Below the pieces are notes generated by a model. The model was not told the origin of the DNA. It saw only the letters and a program-made list of their open reading frames with translations, and made no database searches. A program made the translations under genes and the position numbers. This document shows positions 42,405 to 49,408 of a stretch of 64,000 nt of DNA, piece after piece; the stretch's first letter is position 1; each line of letters opens with the position of its first letter. This DNA is from Streptomyces caniscabiei (GTDB lineage: Bacteria > Actinomycetota > Actinomycetes > Streptomycetales > Streptomycetaceae), in assembly GCF_014930365.1 (NCBI RefSeq), contig NZ_JABXWI010000001.1:186001-250000 (forward strand). The letters run 5' to 3'.

Positions 42405-42617
42405 TCAATTCTCGGCGATGAAATTCACGCGGTAGGGCGCAGCACCTTTCGCCCTACGACAGAACACCTTTGAGGAGCCGTCAGGTAGCAGCCCTGCGCC
42501 TTTCCTGACGTGAATCCCGGAGGCGAGGTATCCCCCGGAGCCTCCAAGAGAGTGACGGTACGTCAGCGTGCGCGGGTGTAGACCGCACCCGGATTCGAAA
42601 TACCAGCTCATTGCCAT
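42405..42617 (-). CDS. Possible small or relict hypothetical ORF
   Basis: 70 aa from ATG 42617. Third codon positions are only about two-thirds G/C, far below the 90% or more of neighbours. This fits recently acquired or decaying DNA, or non-coding sequence. It contains two Cys and no recognisable domain (SWYFESGCGLHPR ... SSKVFCRRAKG). No Shine-Dalgarno is visible. It could be the 3' remnant of a secreted protein gene. Weakly supported. Confidence 0.25.
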   Translation of the reverse strand: MAMSWYFESGCGLHPRTLTYRHSLGGSGGYLASGIHVRKGAGLLPDGSSKVFCRRAKGAAPYRVNFIAEN

Positions 42618-42717
42618 ATTTTGATGGTGCGTCAGGCACGCCGACCGTCACCCGGCAGAGCGACAGTTCTTACGGCCGTTCAGCCCCTTTTCGGGCCCCA
42701 CCCCGACCCTCCTCGAC

Positions 42718-42740
42718 ATGACAGCCGAAATGGCCGTCAT
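42718..42740 (+). promoter_or_regulatory. Leader hairpin 1
   Basis: ATGAC...GTCAT with inner GCC/GGC and loop GAAAT forms a hairpin, one of two in tandem before the TTG start at 42798. Confidence 0.4.
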
Positions 42741-42745
42741 TACGT

Positions 42746-42780
42746 TCGTTCTCGTCGGCAGGTCCTGTCGACGAGAACGA
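42746..42780 (+). promoter_or_regulatory. Leader hairpin 2, 12-bp perfect arms
   Basis: The arms TCGTTCTCGTCG (42746-42757) and CGACGAGAACGA (42769-42780) are exact complements; the inner bases can extend the stem. It ends 17 nt before the TTG start and abuts the Shine-Dalgarno AGGGGAAG. It could be an operator or an RNA structure affecting translation. Confidence 0.5.
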
Positions 42781-42797
42781 AGAGAAGGGGAAGTGCA

Positions 42798-43373
42798 TTG
42801 CGCACTCGTAAGATCACAGTGATCGCCGCCTCCGTCGGCGTGGCCGTCGCGGCCGCCACCGGTGTCACCTACGCCAGCTCCGCCCTGGAGTCGGCCCCCA
42901 AGTCCGCCTCGGCCGTCGCCGACGCCGCCCCCGCGCCCCGCGGTGGTAACGGCACGGGCACCAACACCGGCTCGAACGCGGCCACCGCGCCGGCCGACGC
43001 GGGTGCGGCGGACAACTTCAACGGTCCCCGGAAGGGCAACGAGGGCCGCGGCGCGGGTCGCGGCGAGAACCGCAGGGGCGAGGGCCAGATCCAGGTCAAC
43101 GAGCGCGTGTACGGCGCCGAGCCGGGCTCCTGCATCGCCGTGGTCAACGTGCGCCGCGGGCAGGGGCAGGGGCAGGGGCAGAGGGGCCCCGGCAGCTTCA
43201 ACATCCGGAACGACAGCGACAAGACCGTCGAATTCTTCAACGGGATCACCTGCGACAACGGGGCGCCTGTCGCCACGGTCGGACCGCACAGTTCCAGCAG
43301 CGCGGTCGAAGGGGACCGGGAGGGACAGTTCCTCGTCGGCAGCTTCCGCGTCGTCGGAAACGGCCACTGGTGA
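42798..43373 (+). CDS. Secreted hypothetical protein, Gly/Arg/Gln-rich, TTG start
   Basis: 191 aa from TTG 42798, decided by AGGGGAAG upstream; the ORF upstream of it has no credible start. A signal peptide-like N-terminus (TRKITVIAASVGVAVAAATGVTYASSAL) is followed by a low-complexity Gly/Asn/Thr and Arg/Gly/Glu region. The C-terminal domain of about 80 residues (QVNERVYGAEPGSCIAVVNV to RVVGNGHW) has two Cys (SCIAVV and ITCDNG) and is probably stabilised by a disulphide. No family assigned. Expression may be controlled by the strong leader hairpins. Confidence 0.7.
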   Translation: MRTRKITVIAASVGVAVAAATGVTYASSALESAPKSASAVADAAPAPRGGNGTGTNTGSNAATAPADAGAADNFNGPRKGNEGRGAGRGENRRGEGQIQVNERVYGAEPGSCIAVVNVRRGQGQGQGQRGPGSFNIRNDSDKTVEFFNGITCDNGAPVATVGPHSSSSAVEGDREGQFLVGSFRVVGNGHW

Positions 43374-43414
43374 TAACCGAGAGGGCAAGCGCACACCCCG
43401 GAATACCCAGTATC

Positions 43415-43450
43415 GGAAGCCCCGGCTCGCCGTAATCGAGCCGGGGTTCC
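43415..43450 (+). terminator. Terminator after the secreted-protein gene
   Basis: The 10-bp perfect stem CCCCGGCTCG/CGAGCCGGGG (43420-43429, 43437-43446) extends with GGAA/TTCC past a bulge; it ends 42 bp before the convergent DUF397 stop. Confidence 0.7.
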
Positions 43451-43491
43451 GGCACGGGGGTATCCCTACGGGATGACCTTCGCCATGTTAG

Positions 43492-43692
43492 TCAGCGCGA
43501 CACGGCCGTTCCGGAGACGGCGCCGATAAAGGCGCGCCATCCGGTGGGCGAGATGTGCAGGAGGGGGCCGTGGGGGTCTTTGCTGTCGCGGATGACTCGA
43601 CCGCCGGTGATCGTTACGCCGACCTCAACACAGTCGCCCTGCTGTCCGGAGTACGAGGACTTCCGGAAGGTGCCTATGAACTCAGGGGTCAC
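43492..43692 (-). CDS. DUF397 small protein
   Basis: 66 aa from GTG 43692, overlapping the XRE gene stop (GTGA). The DUF397 signature is clear: FRKSSYSGQQGDCVEVGV and VIRDSKDPHGPLLHISPTGWRAFIGAV. Second XRE-DUF397 pair of the window. In abaA/whiJ-type loci such proteins work with the partner regulator in development and antibiotic control (family knowledge). Confidence 0.92.
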   Translation of the reverse strand: MTPEFIGTFRKSSYSGQQGDCVEVGVTITGGRVIRDSKDPHGPLLHISPTGWRAFIGAVSGTAVSR

Positions 43693-44558
43693 GACGCATC
43701 GTCCTTGATTCTCTCGCGTGCGCGTTGGATGAGCTGCGCGCTTGCGTCCGGTGCCAGCGCTGCCGATCGTAGTTGGTCGAAGGCGAGCGTGTAAGCCGCA
43801 AGGTCTTCGGGGGCTTCCAGGATCGAAGTGCCCCGTAGGTTCTCCAACGTCACGGCTTCCACGACCGGCTCCGCGTCGAAACTGAAGGACGCGAAGGCGG
43901 AGATCTCTCCCGCGAGCGTTCCGGCACTCAAGGGTAGGACTTGCACGGTCACGTTCCTCCGCCGGCCGACTTCGAGAATGTTCGCCAGTTGCTCCTGGTG
44001 AATGCCGACTCTTACCAGCGGATGAATGATCACCGGCTCCCAGACGATGGCCGTGTACGCCGCCCCGCCCTCCTCGATTTTCGCTTGCCGAGCCTCGCGC
44101 ACCTTGACCAGCTGAGCCACCCGTTCCGGGGCGACGTAGTTGGGCCCTGACGTGATGACGGCCTCCGCATAGGCCGGCGTTTGCAGCAGCCCTGGCACCA
44201 GCGCCTGCGCCCAGGCCCGGATGTGCGTCGCGTCGTCCTCCAGCGAGATGTGGTCGAGGTAGTCCGGCCGCAGGTGCGCCGCATGTTCGAGCCACCAACC
44301 ACGGTGCTTCGACCTCTTCGCCAAGTCCTCCAGCTTGCTGCGGACCTCCGGATCTTCCTCGCCGTAGGCATTCAGCAGCACGCGGATCTCCAGGATGCGC
44401 GCCGTCACGAGCCCGCTCTCTATGCGGCTGACGCGGGCCGGATCCACCCCGAGCACCTCAGCTGCCGCCAACTGGTCGAGCTTGGCGGCCTGTCGGTATC
44501 GCTTGAGCGCAGCGCCGAGCCGCCTGCTGCGCACCGTCGGCCGTCCCCCTGCGGGCAT
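43689..44558 (-). CDS. XRE-family regulator with DUF5753 (Scr1/WhiJ-like)
   Basis: 289 aa from ATG 44558, with GAGAGGGGA upstream. N-terminal HTH: RLGAALKRYRQAAKLDQLAAAEVLGVDPARVSRIESGL. The DUF5753 part reads WWLEHAAHLRPDYLDHISLEDDATHIRAWAQALVPGLLQTPAYAEAVI and ends QLIQRARERIKDD. It pairs with the DUF397 gene downstream and faces an RsbW-like ATPase gene on the other strand, the layout of the abaA/whiJ-like clusters. Confidence 0.93.
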   Translation of the reverse strand: MPAGGRPTVRSRRLGAALKRYRQAAKLDQLAAAEVLGVDPARVSRIESGLVTARILEIRVLLNAYGEEDPEVRSKLEDLAKRSKHRGWWLEHAAHLRPDYLDHISLEDDATHIRAWAQALVPGLLQTPAYAEAVITSGPNYVAPERVAQLVKVREARQAKIEEGGAAYTAIVWEPVIIHPLVRVGIHQEQLANILEVGRRRNVTVQVLPLSAGTLAGEISAFASFSFDAEPVVEAVTLENLRGTSILEAPEDLAAYTLAFDQLRSAALAPDASAQLIQRARERIKDDAS

Positions 44559-44736
44559 CGCGTCCCCTCTCGGTCTGAACCGCCCCAACTCTAGGGGGCG
44601 TCGTCCCCCTCAAGAAGGAAAATCCGCATGCATGAGGCTTCTTCAGTTGCAGAAGGATCCGATTGAACCCTAGCCTCACTGTGCACGCACCACTACTGGG
44701 CGTGAACTTGACCGCACGTCAGGGGGCCTATCAGCC

Positions 44737-45150
44737 ATGCCCGCTCTCACCCCACGTAGCGACTCCTTCCGTATCCCCAAGCGCCAAAGACACGTCCCCG
44801 AAGCCCGTGCCCACGTGCGGCGGATCCTCAAGGACTGGGCCATCGACGGTGAACTCGCCCATGACGTCGCCACCGTGGCCACGGAACTGGTCACCAACGC
44901 CGTCCGGCACTGCCGCGTGACGCTCGCGGAGGTGGAGGTGGTGGTGTCGGTCCGGGGGTGCGGCGTACTGGTGGAGGTGTCGGACCCGGACAAAGAGAAG
45001 GTTCCGGCACCGCGTGGCGGGGACGCCGAACAGGACGGCGGGCGTGGCCTCGTGCTCGTCGCCGCGCTCTCCGAGCGGTGGGGGCACGAGGCGCGGCCGT
45101 TCACCAAGTGCGTGTGGGCGTACTTCGTGGTCCCGGGGCGGGAAGGGTGA
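44737..45150 (+). CDS. RsbW-like ATP-binding protein (HATPase_c_2)
   Basis: 137 aa. GHKL-type fold: VATVATELVTNAVRHCR (N box), VEVSDPDKE (G1-like) and DGGRGLVLVAALSERWGH (G2). These small actinobacterial proteins resemble anti-sigma kinases such as RsbW/SpoIIAB and often sit with XRE-DUF397 pairs. Whether it binds a sigma factor or phosphorylates an antagonist is unknown. It is followed by two coupled small genes (GTGA and ATGA overlaps). Confidence 0.88.
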   Translation: MPALTPRSDSFRIPKRQRHVPEARAHVRRILKDWAIDGELAHDVATVATELVTNAVRHCRVTLAEVEVVVSVRGCGVLVEVSDPDKEKVPAPRGGDAEQDGGRGLVLVAALSERWGHEARPFTKCVWAYFVVPGREG

Positions 45151-45398
45151 GCGCCGCGGCGCCGAGTCCGTACCGTGGGCGGTGGCGGCGTTGGGCGGCC
45201 CGGGCGGAACGGCATCGGGCCACGTACGGCCGGTGGTTGCCGTTCCCGTCGCGCGAACCCTGCTGGGGGAGGCGGCCGGTGAGAGCGGCGCCCGTGCGCG
45301 CCGTACTCATGGGTGGTCCATATGTGGGCGAAGAAGACGAGGGAGGCCTCGTGCGGGCGTATGTCACGGCGTACCTGGGTGAGGGGCGTACGGCATGA
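45147..45398 (+). CDS. Small hypothetical protein in the RsbW-like operon
   Basis: 83 aa from GTG 45147, overlapping the ATPase stop (GTGA). Rich in Arg and Trp at the N-terminus (YRGRWRRWAARAERHRATYGRWLPFPSREPCWGRRPVR), then an acidic tail (MGGPYVGEEDEGGLVRAYVTAYLGE). Operon position and overlap at both ends support it as a real gene. No function is known. Confidence 0.65.
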   Translation: MSAAAPSPYRGRWRRWAARAERHRATYGRWLPFPSREPCWGRRPVRAAPVRAVLMGGPYVGEEDEGGLVRAYVTAYLGEGRTA

Positions 45399-45607
45399 CC
45401 GACGGAACGACGAAACGAGCAGGGGGCGCCGCCCCGCCCTCCGACCCCGTCCTGGCCACGTTCAGCGACTGGCTGGACCACGCCGTGGCCTGCGTGGACG
45501 CGTGCCGGAGGGAAGGTGTCTCGTGCCTGCACTCGATGCGGCTGGCCAAACGGCACCGCGCGGCGAGGAAGGCGGCGGGAGCGGCGCGGCGGAACAGCTC
45601 GGACTGA
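45395..45607 (+). CDS. Small hypothetical protein in the RsbW-like operon
   Basis: 70 aa, start overlapping the previous stop (ATGA). Helical and basic C-terminus (SMRLAKRHRAARKAAGAARR), with two Cys in DHAVACVDACRREGVSCL (three in all). Third gene of the apparent operon 44737-45607. Function unknown. Confidence 0.6.
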   Translation: MTDGTTKRAGGAAPPSDPVLATFSDWLDHAVACVDACRREGVSCLHSMRLAKRHRAARKAAGAARRNSSD

Positions 45608-45660
45608 TCCCGGGCCGGGCCGGCGTGGCTCCGGTGTGGCTCCGCGCGCCGCCTCCGGAG

Positions 45661-46530
45661 CTACGCCGTCGGCGAGGTCGGGGACGAGGGTGCCGGGGAG
45701 GGGGTCGCCAGGGAAACCGTGATCACGAGCCGGGTCGACAGGCCCGCCCCGCGCAGCCCGTCGGCGACCATCTCCAGCAGCCAGACGGCGACGTCCGGTG
45801 ACCATTCGCGGGTACGGCAACCGAAGCGGGCCACCTCACGCATCCCCTGTGTGTGCAGGACACGATCGAGATCCAGTTCCAGTCCCGGCGGCAGGCCGGC
45901 CGCCGCAGCGGACGCGGAGAAGTCCGTCACGGAGTCCTGCGCCATGTCCCGCACCGCGTCGCACACGGCCACGCTGCCGTCCTCGTCCAGCGCGCACGCG
46001 GAGGGGAGGCCGGAGACGGTCACCACCACCTCGTGCCGGGCGTCCGGATCGGCCAGGCCGAACCACGGTGCCAACTCGGCCTGATGGAAGGCCGTGTTCC
46101 GCTCGCCGGCCCGCAGTGGCACCAAGGCGTGCAGGCCGGTGAACGTCACCTCGCCCACCCGGGCCAGCGCCTCGGACAGGACCAGGGCGATCGGCCGGAC
46201 CGGGAGCCCCGGCAGCACGGAGTCGCCGAGAACTCCGGCCTGCACCCAGCCCAGTTGGTGAACCCTGCCGTCGTCGGTCCAGTCGCCGCCGACCTCCTCA
46301 TGGGCCCACGCGGTGGGCTCATGGTGGGCCGTGACCTGGCCACCCTCGCTCAGCCAGCTGCTCACGGTCTGCCAGCCGTAGGCACCCGCCCGGTCGATCA
46401 CGAGTCCGAGGACGTCCTCCTCGACGGAACTCTCGGGGTCCCGCTCCACCACGCGGTCCAGCCATGGGTGCCGCTGGAGGATGCCGTGCAGACCGATGAT
46501 GACGGTCGGCGGGATCTCGGTCGGGGACAT
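45661..46530 (-). CDS. Hypothetical protein
   Basis: 289 aa from ATG 46530 (MSPTEIPPTVIIGLHG), with GGGAGCG upstream. Soluble, no membrane segment or signal peptide. Blocks such as LDRVVERDPESSVEEDVLGLVIDRAGAYGWQTVSSWLSEGG and FSASAAAAGLPPGLELDLDRVLHTQGMREVARFGCRTREWSPDVAVWLLEMVADGLRGAG look structured, but I recognise no family. It lies at the end of the convergent stretch facing 45607. Confidence 0.6.
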   Translation of the reverse strand: MSPTEIPPTVIIGLHGILQRHPWLDRVVERDPESSVEEDVLGLVIDRAGAYGWQTVSSWLSEGGQVTAHHEPTAWAHEEVGGDWTDDGRVHQLGWVQAGVLGDSVLPGLPVRPIALVLSEALARVGEVTFTGLHALVPLRAGERNTAFHQAELAPWFGLADPDARHEVVVTVSGLPSACALDEDGSVAVCDAVRDMAQDSVTDFSASAAAAGLPPGLELDLDRVLHTQGMREVARFGCRTREWSPDVAVWLLEMVADGLRGAGLSTRLVITVSLATPSPAPSSPTSPTA

Positions 46531-46552
46531 CACGAGCGCTCCCGGAAACACG

Positions 46553-46582
46553 CGGCGCCGGAGGATTCCTCCTCCGGCGCCG
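46553..46582 (-). terminator. 13-bp hairpin after the secreted-protein gene
   Basis: CGGCGCCGGAGGA and TCCTCCGGCGCCG are exact complements with loop TTCC, 14 nt after the stop of the gene at 46597. Confidence 0.75.
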
Positions 46583-46596
46583 CTGTCAGCTCTTCA

Positions 46597-47091
46597 TCAC
46601 GTGCCACAGTACAGCGTCTGTGTGGCGGTGATCTTCTTGTTCGAGTCGTCCGGGTAGCCGACCAGATCGACGTCGACGACGCTGCGGAAGGAGTTCCGCT
46701 GGATCAGATTCGTGCACTTCCAGGCGGCCGACGCCCGCTTGGCGCTGCCGCCGCCGGAGTACACCGTCTTGGTGCCCGTGTTCAGCGTGCGCCAGCCGGT
46801 TCCGGACTTCACCTGGATGTCCACGGTGACCTTGGCCTTGGTGGCCGGGCCGCTGATCCGCTTCCACCAGCCGTGCGCGTTGACCGCCCCGGGCACCGTG
46901 TGCGAGAAGTGGACGTTGTCGCCGCCCGTCTGGAAGGCACCCACGCCCGCGGCGGCCGTGCGCGTGGCCTCGTGGCTGTAGGTCTGGGTGGACGCCGCCG
47001 AGTCGCTGTCGTCGGCGTGCGCCGGGACCGTCGCGCCGAGCGCGAGCAGACCGGCGAGGGCGGCGGAAGCCGCCGCCATACGTGTACGCAT
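46597..47091 (-). CDS. Secreted hypothetical protein
   Basis: 164 aa from ATG 47091. Signal peptide MRTRMAAASAALAGLLALGATVPAHA, cut after AHA. Mature part: beta-rich, with two Cys (AAWKCTNLIQ and TLYCGT) likely bonded, and a GGGSAKRASAAWKC loop. No family recognised. Its own hairpin terminator follows, and an 11-bp tandem repeat lies upstream. Confidence 0.7.
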   Translation of the reverse strand: MRTRMAAASAALAGLLALGATVPAHADDSDSAASTQTYSHEATRTAAAGVGAFQTGGDNVHFSHTVPGAVNAHGWWKRISGPATKAKVTVDIQVKSGTGWRTLNTGTKTVYSGGGSAKRASAAWKCTNLIQRNSFRSVVDVDLVGYPDDSNKKITATQTLYCGT

Positions 47092-47224
47092 GTAATTCCC
47101 CCGTGGTTGAGCCTTGTTGGTCGAGCCTTGTCGGTCGCGCCAGCCATCAGATCAATGATCCGACGTTCGCGCATGTGTTTTATTTCCAGGCACCAGGGGT
47201 CCGTGCGATCCGCGCCGGCTGCGA

Positions 47225-47270
47225 GCCAGCCGCACGCCAGCCGCACGCCAGCCGCACGCCAGCCGCGCCA
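47225..47270. repeat. 11-bp tandem repeat
   Basis: GCCAGCCGCAC repeats three times plus a partial fourth unit, in the divergent region between the secreted-protein gene and the gene at 47318. It has no CRISPR spacer structure. Confidence 0.85.
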
Positions 47271-47282
47271 GACAATAAAACG

Positions 47283-47317
47283 TTGACAACAAGTTGTTCA
47301 CCCTCGACGCTGGTCGT
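47283..47317 (+). promoter_or_regulatory. Predicted leaderless promoter with overlapping palindrome
   Basis: TTGACA (47283-47288), a 17-bp spacer and a weak -10 GACGCT (47306-47311) would place the start of transcription at or near the ATG 47318. ACAACAAGTTGT (47286-47297), a 5-bp inverted repeat around AA, overlaps the -35 region and spacer and could bind a repressor. Confidence 0.45.
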
Positions 47318-47770
47318 ATGACCTCGTCGAGCACTCCTCAACCCGCCGACACCGCCGACCCGTTCACGCCGCCGAGCGCGGACGAGGCGCGGGCGCGGCG
47401 GGCCCCCACCTCCCTGTTCCGTATCGCCGAGCGACACGCGGCGACGGACGCGCAGCGCCGGCGCCAGACCCATCCGCATGTGCTGGGGCCCCACGAGGCG
47501 ATCCGGCTGGTGTCGTTCCTGCTCAGCGGCGCCGCACTCCTCGACGACGGGGAGGAGGAGGTCGACCGCGCGGACATCACCGCCGCGCTCAGCCTCATCC
47601 CCCTCGCCCGCGGGGAGATGGACGAACTGGAGGCCGGTCTACTGGAGATGGCCCGGGGCAGGGGCATGACCTGGCCGGAGATCGCCTACGGGCTGGGGCT
47701 CCAGACACCCCAGGCGGCACGGCAGCGCTACGAACGTCTGGCGAGCCGTACGGAGAGGGCGGACCCCTGA
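47318..47770 (+). CDS. Helix-turn-helix-type hypothetical protein
   Basis: 150 aa from ATG 47318, probably leaderless since no Shine-Dalgarno is seen. An N-terminal disordered part is followed by helical blocks: HEAIRLVSFLLSGAALLDD, then DRADITAALSLIPLARGEMDELEAGLLEMARGRGMTWPEIAYGLGLQTPQAARQRYERLASR. The last has the look of a helix-turn-helix (WPEIAYGLGLQTPQAARQRY). I infer a DNA-binding protein that may act on the palindrome in its own promoter. Confidence 0.7.
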   Translation: MTSSSTPQPADTADPFTPPSADEARARRAPTSLFRIAERHAATDAQRRRQTHPHVLGPHEAIRLVSFLLSGAALLDDGEEEVDRADITAALSLIPLARGEMDELEAGLLEMARGRGMTWPEIAYGLGLQTPQAARQRYERLASRTERADP

Positions 47771-47836
47771 CCAGTGCCGTGCCGCATGGGTTCACCAGCC
47801 TGGTGAAGTGTCGGAGAGGCGGGCTATGTTCCCGGC

Positions 47837-48301
47837 ATGAACGACGCCGAAGTCGCCTCACTCCTGGCCGGATGCGCTCGCTGCCCGTACCCCGGGGTGT
47901 GGCAGGCCTCCCCATTTGTGGAACGCACGGTCGGCGGTGCGCGGCACGCTCTGGTCGCGGTCGATCCAGGGCTGAGCGCGCTCGCCGTACGGCGTGATGA
48001 CGGCTCCCTGTGGTGTCTGCCGGAGGGCGGTGTTCCGCAACTGGTGAACTCCAGCGTCGAGGCGTTCGTCGCCTTCAGCCGCGCTTATGAGGAGGCCTCT
48101 GCCGAGGCCGCCGCATACGAGGGGCCCGGTGACGACGGCCTGAGCGAAGACGAGGCCGTGGACCTGGCCGAGGAGGCCGCCGACGCGCTCACTGAGGCGT
48201 TGCTGGAACGATTCGGGACGCTTGACGCCGATGCCGTCGCCGACGAGAACTCCTTCTGGCACATCGGGGCCGAGGAACTGGGCTACAGCATGAGCGTGTG
48301 A
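47837..48301 (+). CDS. SUKH-like hypothetical (immunity-type) protein
   Basis: 154 aa. The order DPGLSALAVRRDDGSLWCLPEGGVPQLVNSSVEAFVAFSRAYEE resembles SUKH-4-type proteins, which often act as immunity proteins against toxins, but no toxin gene is adjacent. The acidic C-terminal half (SEDEAVDLAEEAADALTEALLERFG) is unusual for the family. Its stop overlaps the next gene's GTG start. Confidence 0.55.
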   Translation: MNDAEVASLLAGCARCPYPGVWQASPFVERTVGGARHALVAVDPGLSALAVRRDDGSLWCLPEGGVPQLVNSSVEAFVAFSRAYEEASAEAAAYEGPGDDGLSEDEAVDLAEEAADALTEALLERFGTLDADAVADENSFWHIGAEELGYSMSV

Positions 48302-48774
48302 CCACGCAGAACATCGCAGCGGGCTGCTCACATCGCGACGCCGAGGGGGCGCCCGCCCCAGCGGATGCCCTTCAGGAGGAACCAGTGCCATCCCCGCGTC
48401 CGCTCACCCCCGAGGAGCAACTCGCCGACGCGAAGCTGCTGTTGCGCCTCCCGCGTATCGTCGCGATCTGCGGCTCCACCCGCTTCATGGCCGAGATGAA
48501 CGAGGCCGATCTACGCGAGACCACAGCCGGAAGGATCGTCGTCAAACCGGGCTGCGACATGAAGGCGCCGCACGAGCTCTGGTCCGATCCTGTCGAGGCC
48601 GAGGCGCTGAAGGTGCGGCTGGACGAGCTGCACCGGGCGAAGATCCGGCTCGCTGACGAGGTGCTCGTGGTCGGCGACTACATCGGACACAGCACCCGAG
48701 CCGAAATCGCCTACGCCCGGTCGCTGGGCAAGCCCGTGCGGTTCACGCACCCCGAAGTCGACCCTGCCGCCTGA
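48298..48774 (+). CDS. Nucleoside 2-deoxyribosyltransferase-like protein
   Basis: 158 aa from GTG 48298, coupled to the previous gene (GTGA). The Rossmann-like core shows IVAICGSTRFMAEMNEADLRETTAG and DEVLVVGDYIGHSTRAEIAYARSLGKPV. The GSTRF and G-x-S-TRAEI motifs match the nucleoside 2-deoxyribosyltransferase/DUF4406 superfamily. Whether it exchanges nucleobases or hydrolyses nucleotides is not known. The first 35 residues look like a non-conserved extension, and a start further in is possible. Confidence 0.75.
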   Translation: MTTQNIAAGCSHRDAEGAPAPADALQEEPVPSPRPLTPEEQLADAKLLLRLPRIVAICGSTRFMAEMNEADLRETTAGRIVVKPGCDMKAPHELWSDPVEAEALKVRLDELHRAKIRLADEVLVVGDYIGHSTRAEIAYARSLGKPVRFTHPEVDPAA

Positions 48775-48796
48775 CAGCCCGCCGCCACCTCGCCGG

Positions 48797-49306
48797 TCAG
48801 TCCCGTCCGAAGAGTTCGTCGCGGTGGGTGCGCCAGCGGTTCATCATCGCCTCGACCTCGGTCTCGATGAACTCGAAGAACGCGAGGGTCTCGGAGAGTC
48901 GGCGGCCCGCCGGGCTGTCGGCCCCCAGGCTGGCGACCCCCTCGCGCAACGCCTCCTCCCACCGCTTGATGATGGCCTCGCGGTTGGTGAGGGCCTCGTA
49001 CCACTGCTCGCTGTGGACGCGGTAGCGCTCACGGCGCGAACCCGGTTCGCGTTCGCGTGAGACCAGGTGCACCTGGGCGAGATAGCGGACCGCGCCGGAG
49101 ACGGCGGCGGGGCTGATCCGCAGCTGTTCGCCCAGCTCGGCCGAGGTCAGCGCGCCGGTGTCGGAGGCCAGGAGCGCGGCGAAGACCCGGGCCGGCATAC
49201 GCGGCATCCCAGCCTCGACGAGCTGCGCCGCGAAGTGTTCGACGAAACGGGAGACCGACTCCGGGTCCCGCTCCGGCACGTCCACCTCGGCCTGCGGCTC
49301 CACCAT
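48797..49306 (-). CDS. GbsR/MarR-type transcriptional regulator
   Basis: 169 aa from ATG 49306. The winged helix reads ALLASDTGALTSAELGEQLRISPAAVSGAVRYLAQVHLVSREREPGSRRERYRV, followed by a helical dimerisation tail (LGADSPAGRRLSETLAFFEFIETEVEAMMNRW). It is divergent from the ABC transporter operon; a nested dyad between the two lies against the transporter start, so it probably represses the transporter until a drug-like ligand binds. The longer frame upstream is an antisense artefact. Confidence 0.9.
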   Translation of the reverse strand: MVEPQAEVDVPERDPESVSRFVEHFAAQLVEAGMPRMPARVFAALLASDTGALTSAELGEQLRISPAAVSGAVRYLAQVHLVSREREPGSRRERYRVHSEQWYEALTNREAIIKRWEEALREGVASLGADSPAGRRLSETLAFFEFIETEVEAMMNRWRTHRDELFGRD

Positions 49307-49352
49307 CCCTGGATCATCTCCCCTGGTCGGACACTGCTCCCAGCCTACCGGC

Positions 49353-49408
49353 GCTTCATACGCTTCCTTAACTTCACAAATTTCTGAAGCAAGCGTACGT
49401 TCTGAAGC
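49353..49408. promoter_or_regulatory. Nested dyad operator for the ABC transporter
   Basis: CTTCA occurs at 49354-49358 and 49372-49376, and its complement TGAAG at 49385-49389 and 49403-49407. All four share one symmetry centre (49380.5), an 18-bp spaced double palindrome just before the ATG at 49409. It is a likely operator for the divergent regulator. Confidence 0.7.

Larger units (their letters stand above)
42193..42797. other. 605-bp intergenic region with relict ORF and leader hairpins
   Basis: Between the divergent lipoprotein and secreted-protein genes. It is somewhat less GC-rich than its surroundings. Contents: a possible relict small ORF on the minus strand (42405-42617) and two strong inverted repeats directly before the TTG start at 42798. 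Confidence 0.6.

Noticed and set aside
47225..47270. Tandem repeat considered as a CRISPR array
   Set aside because: Units of 11 bp without spacers; no cas genes in the window.
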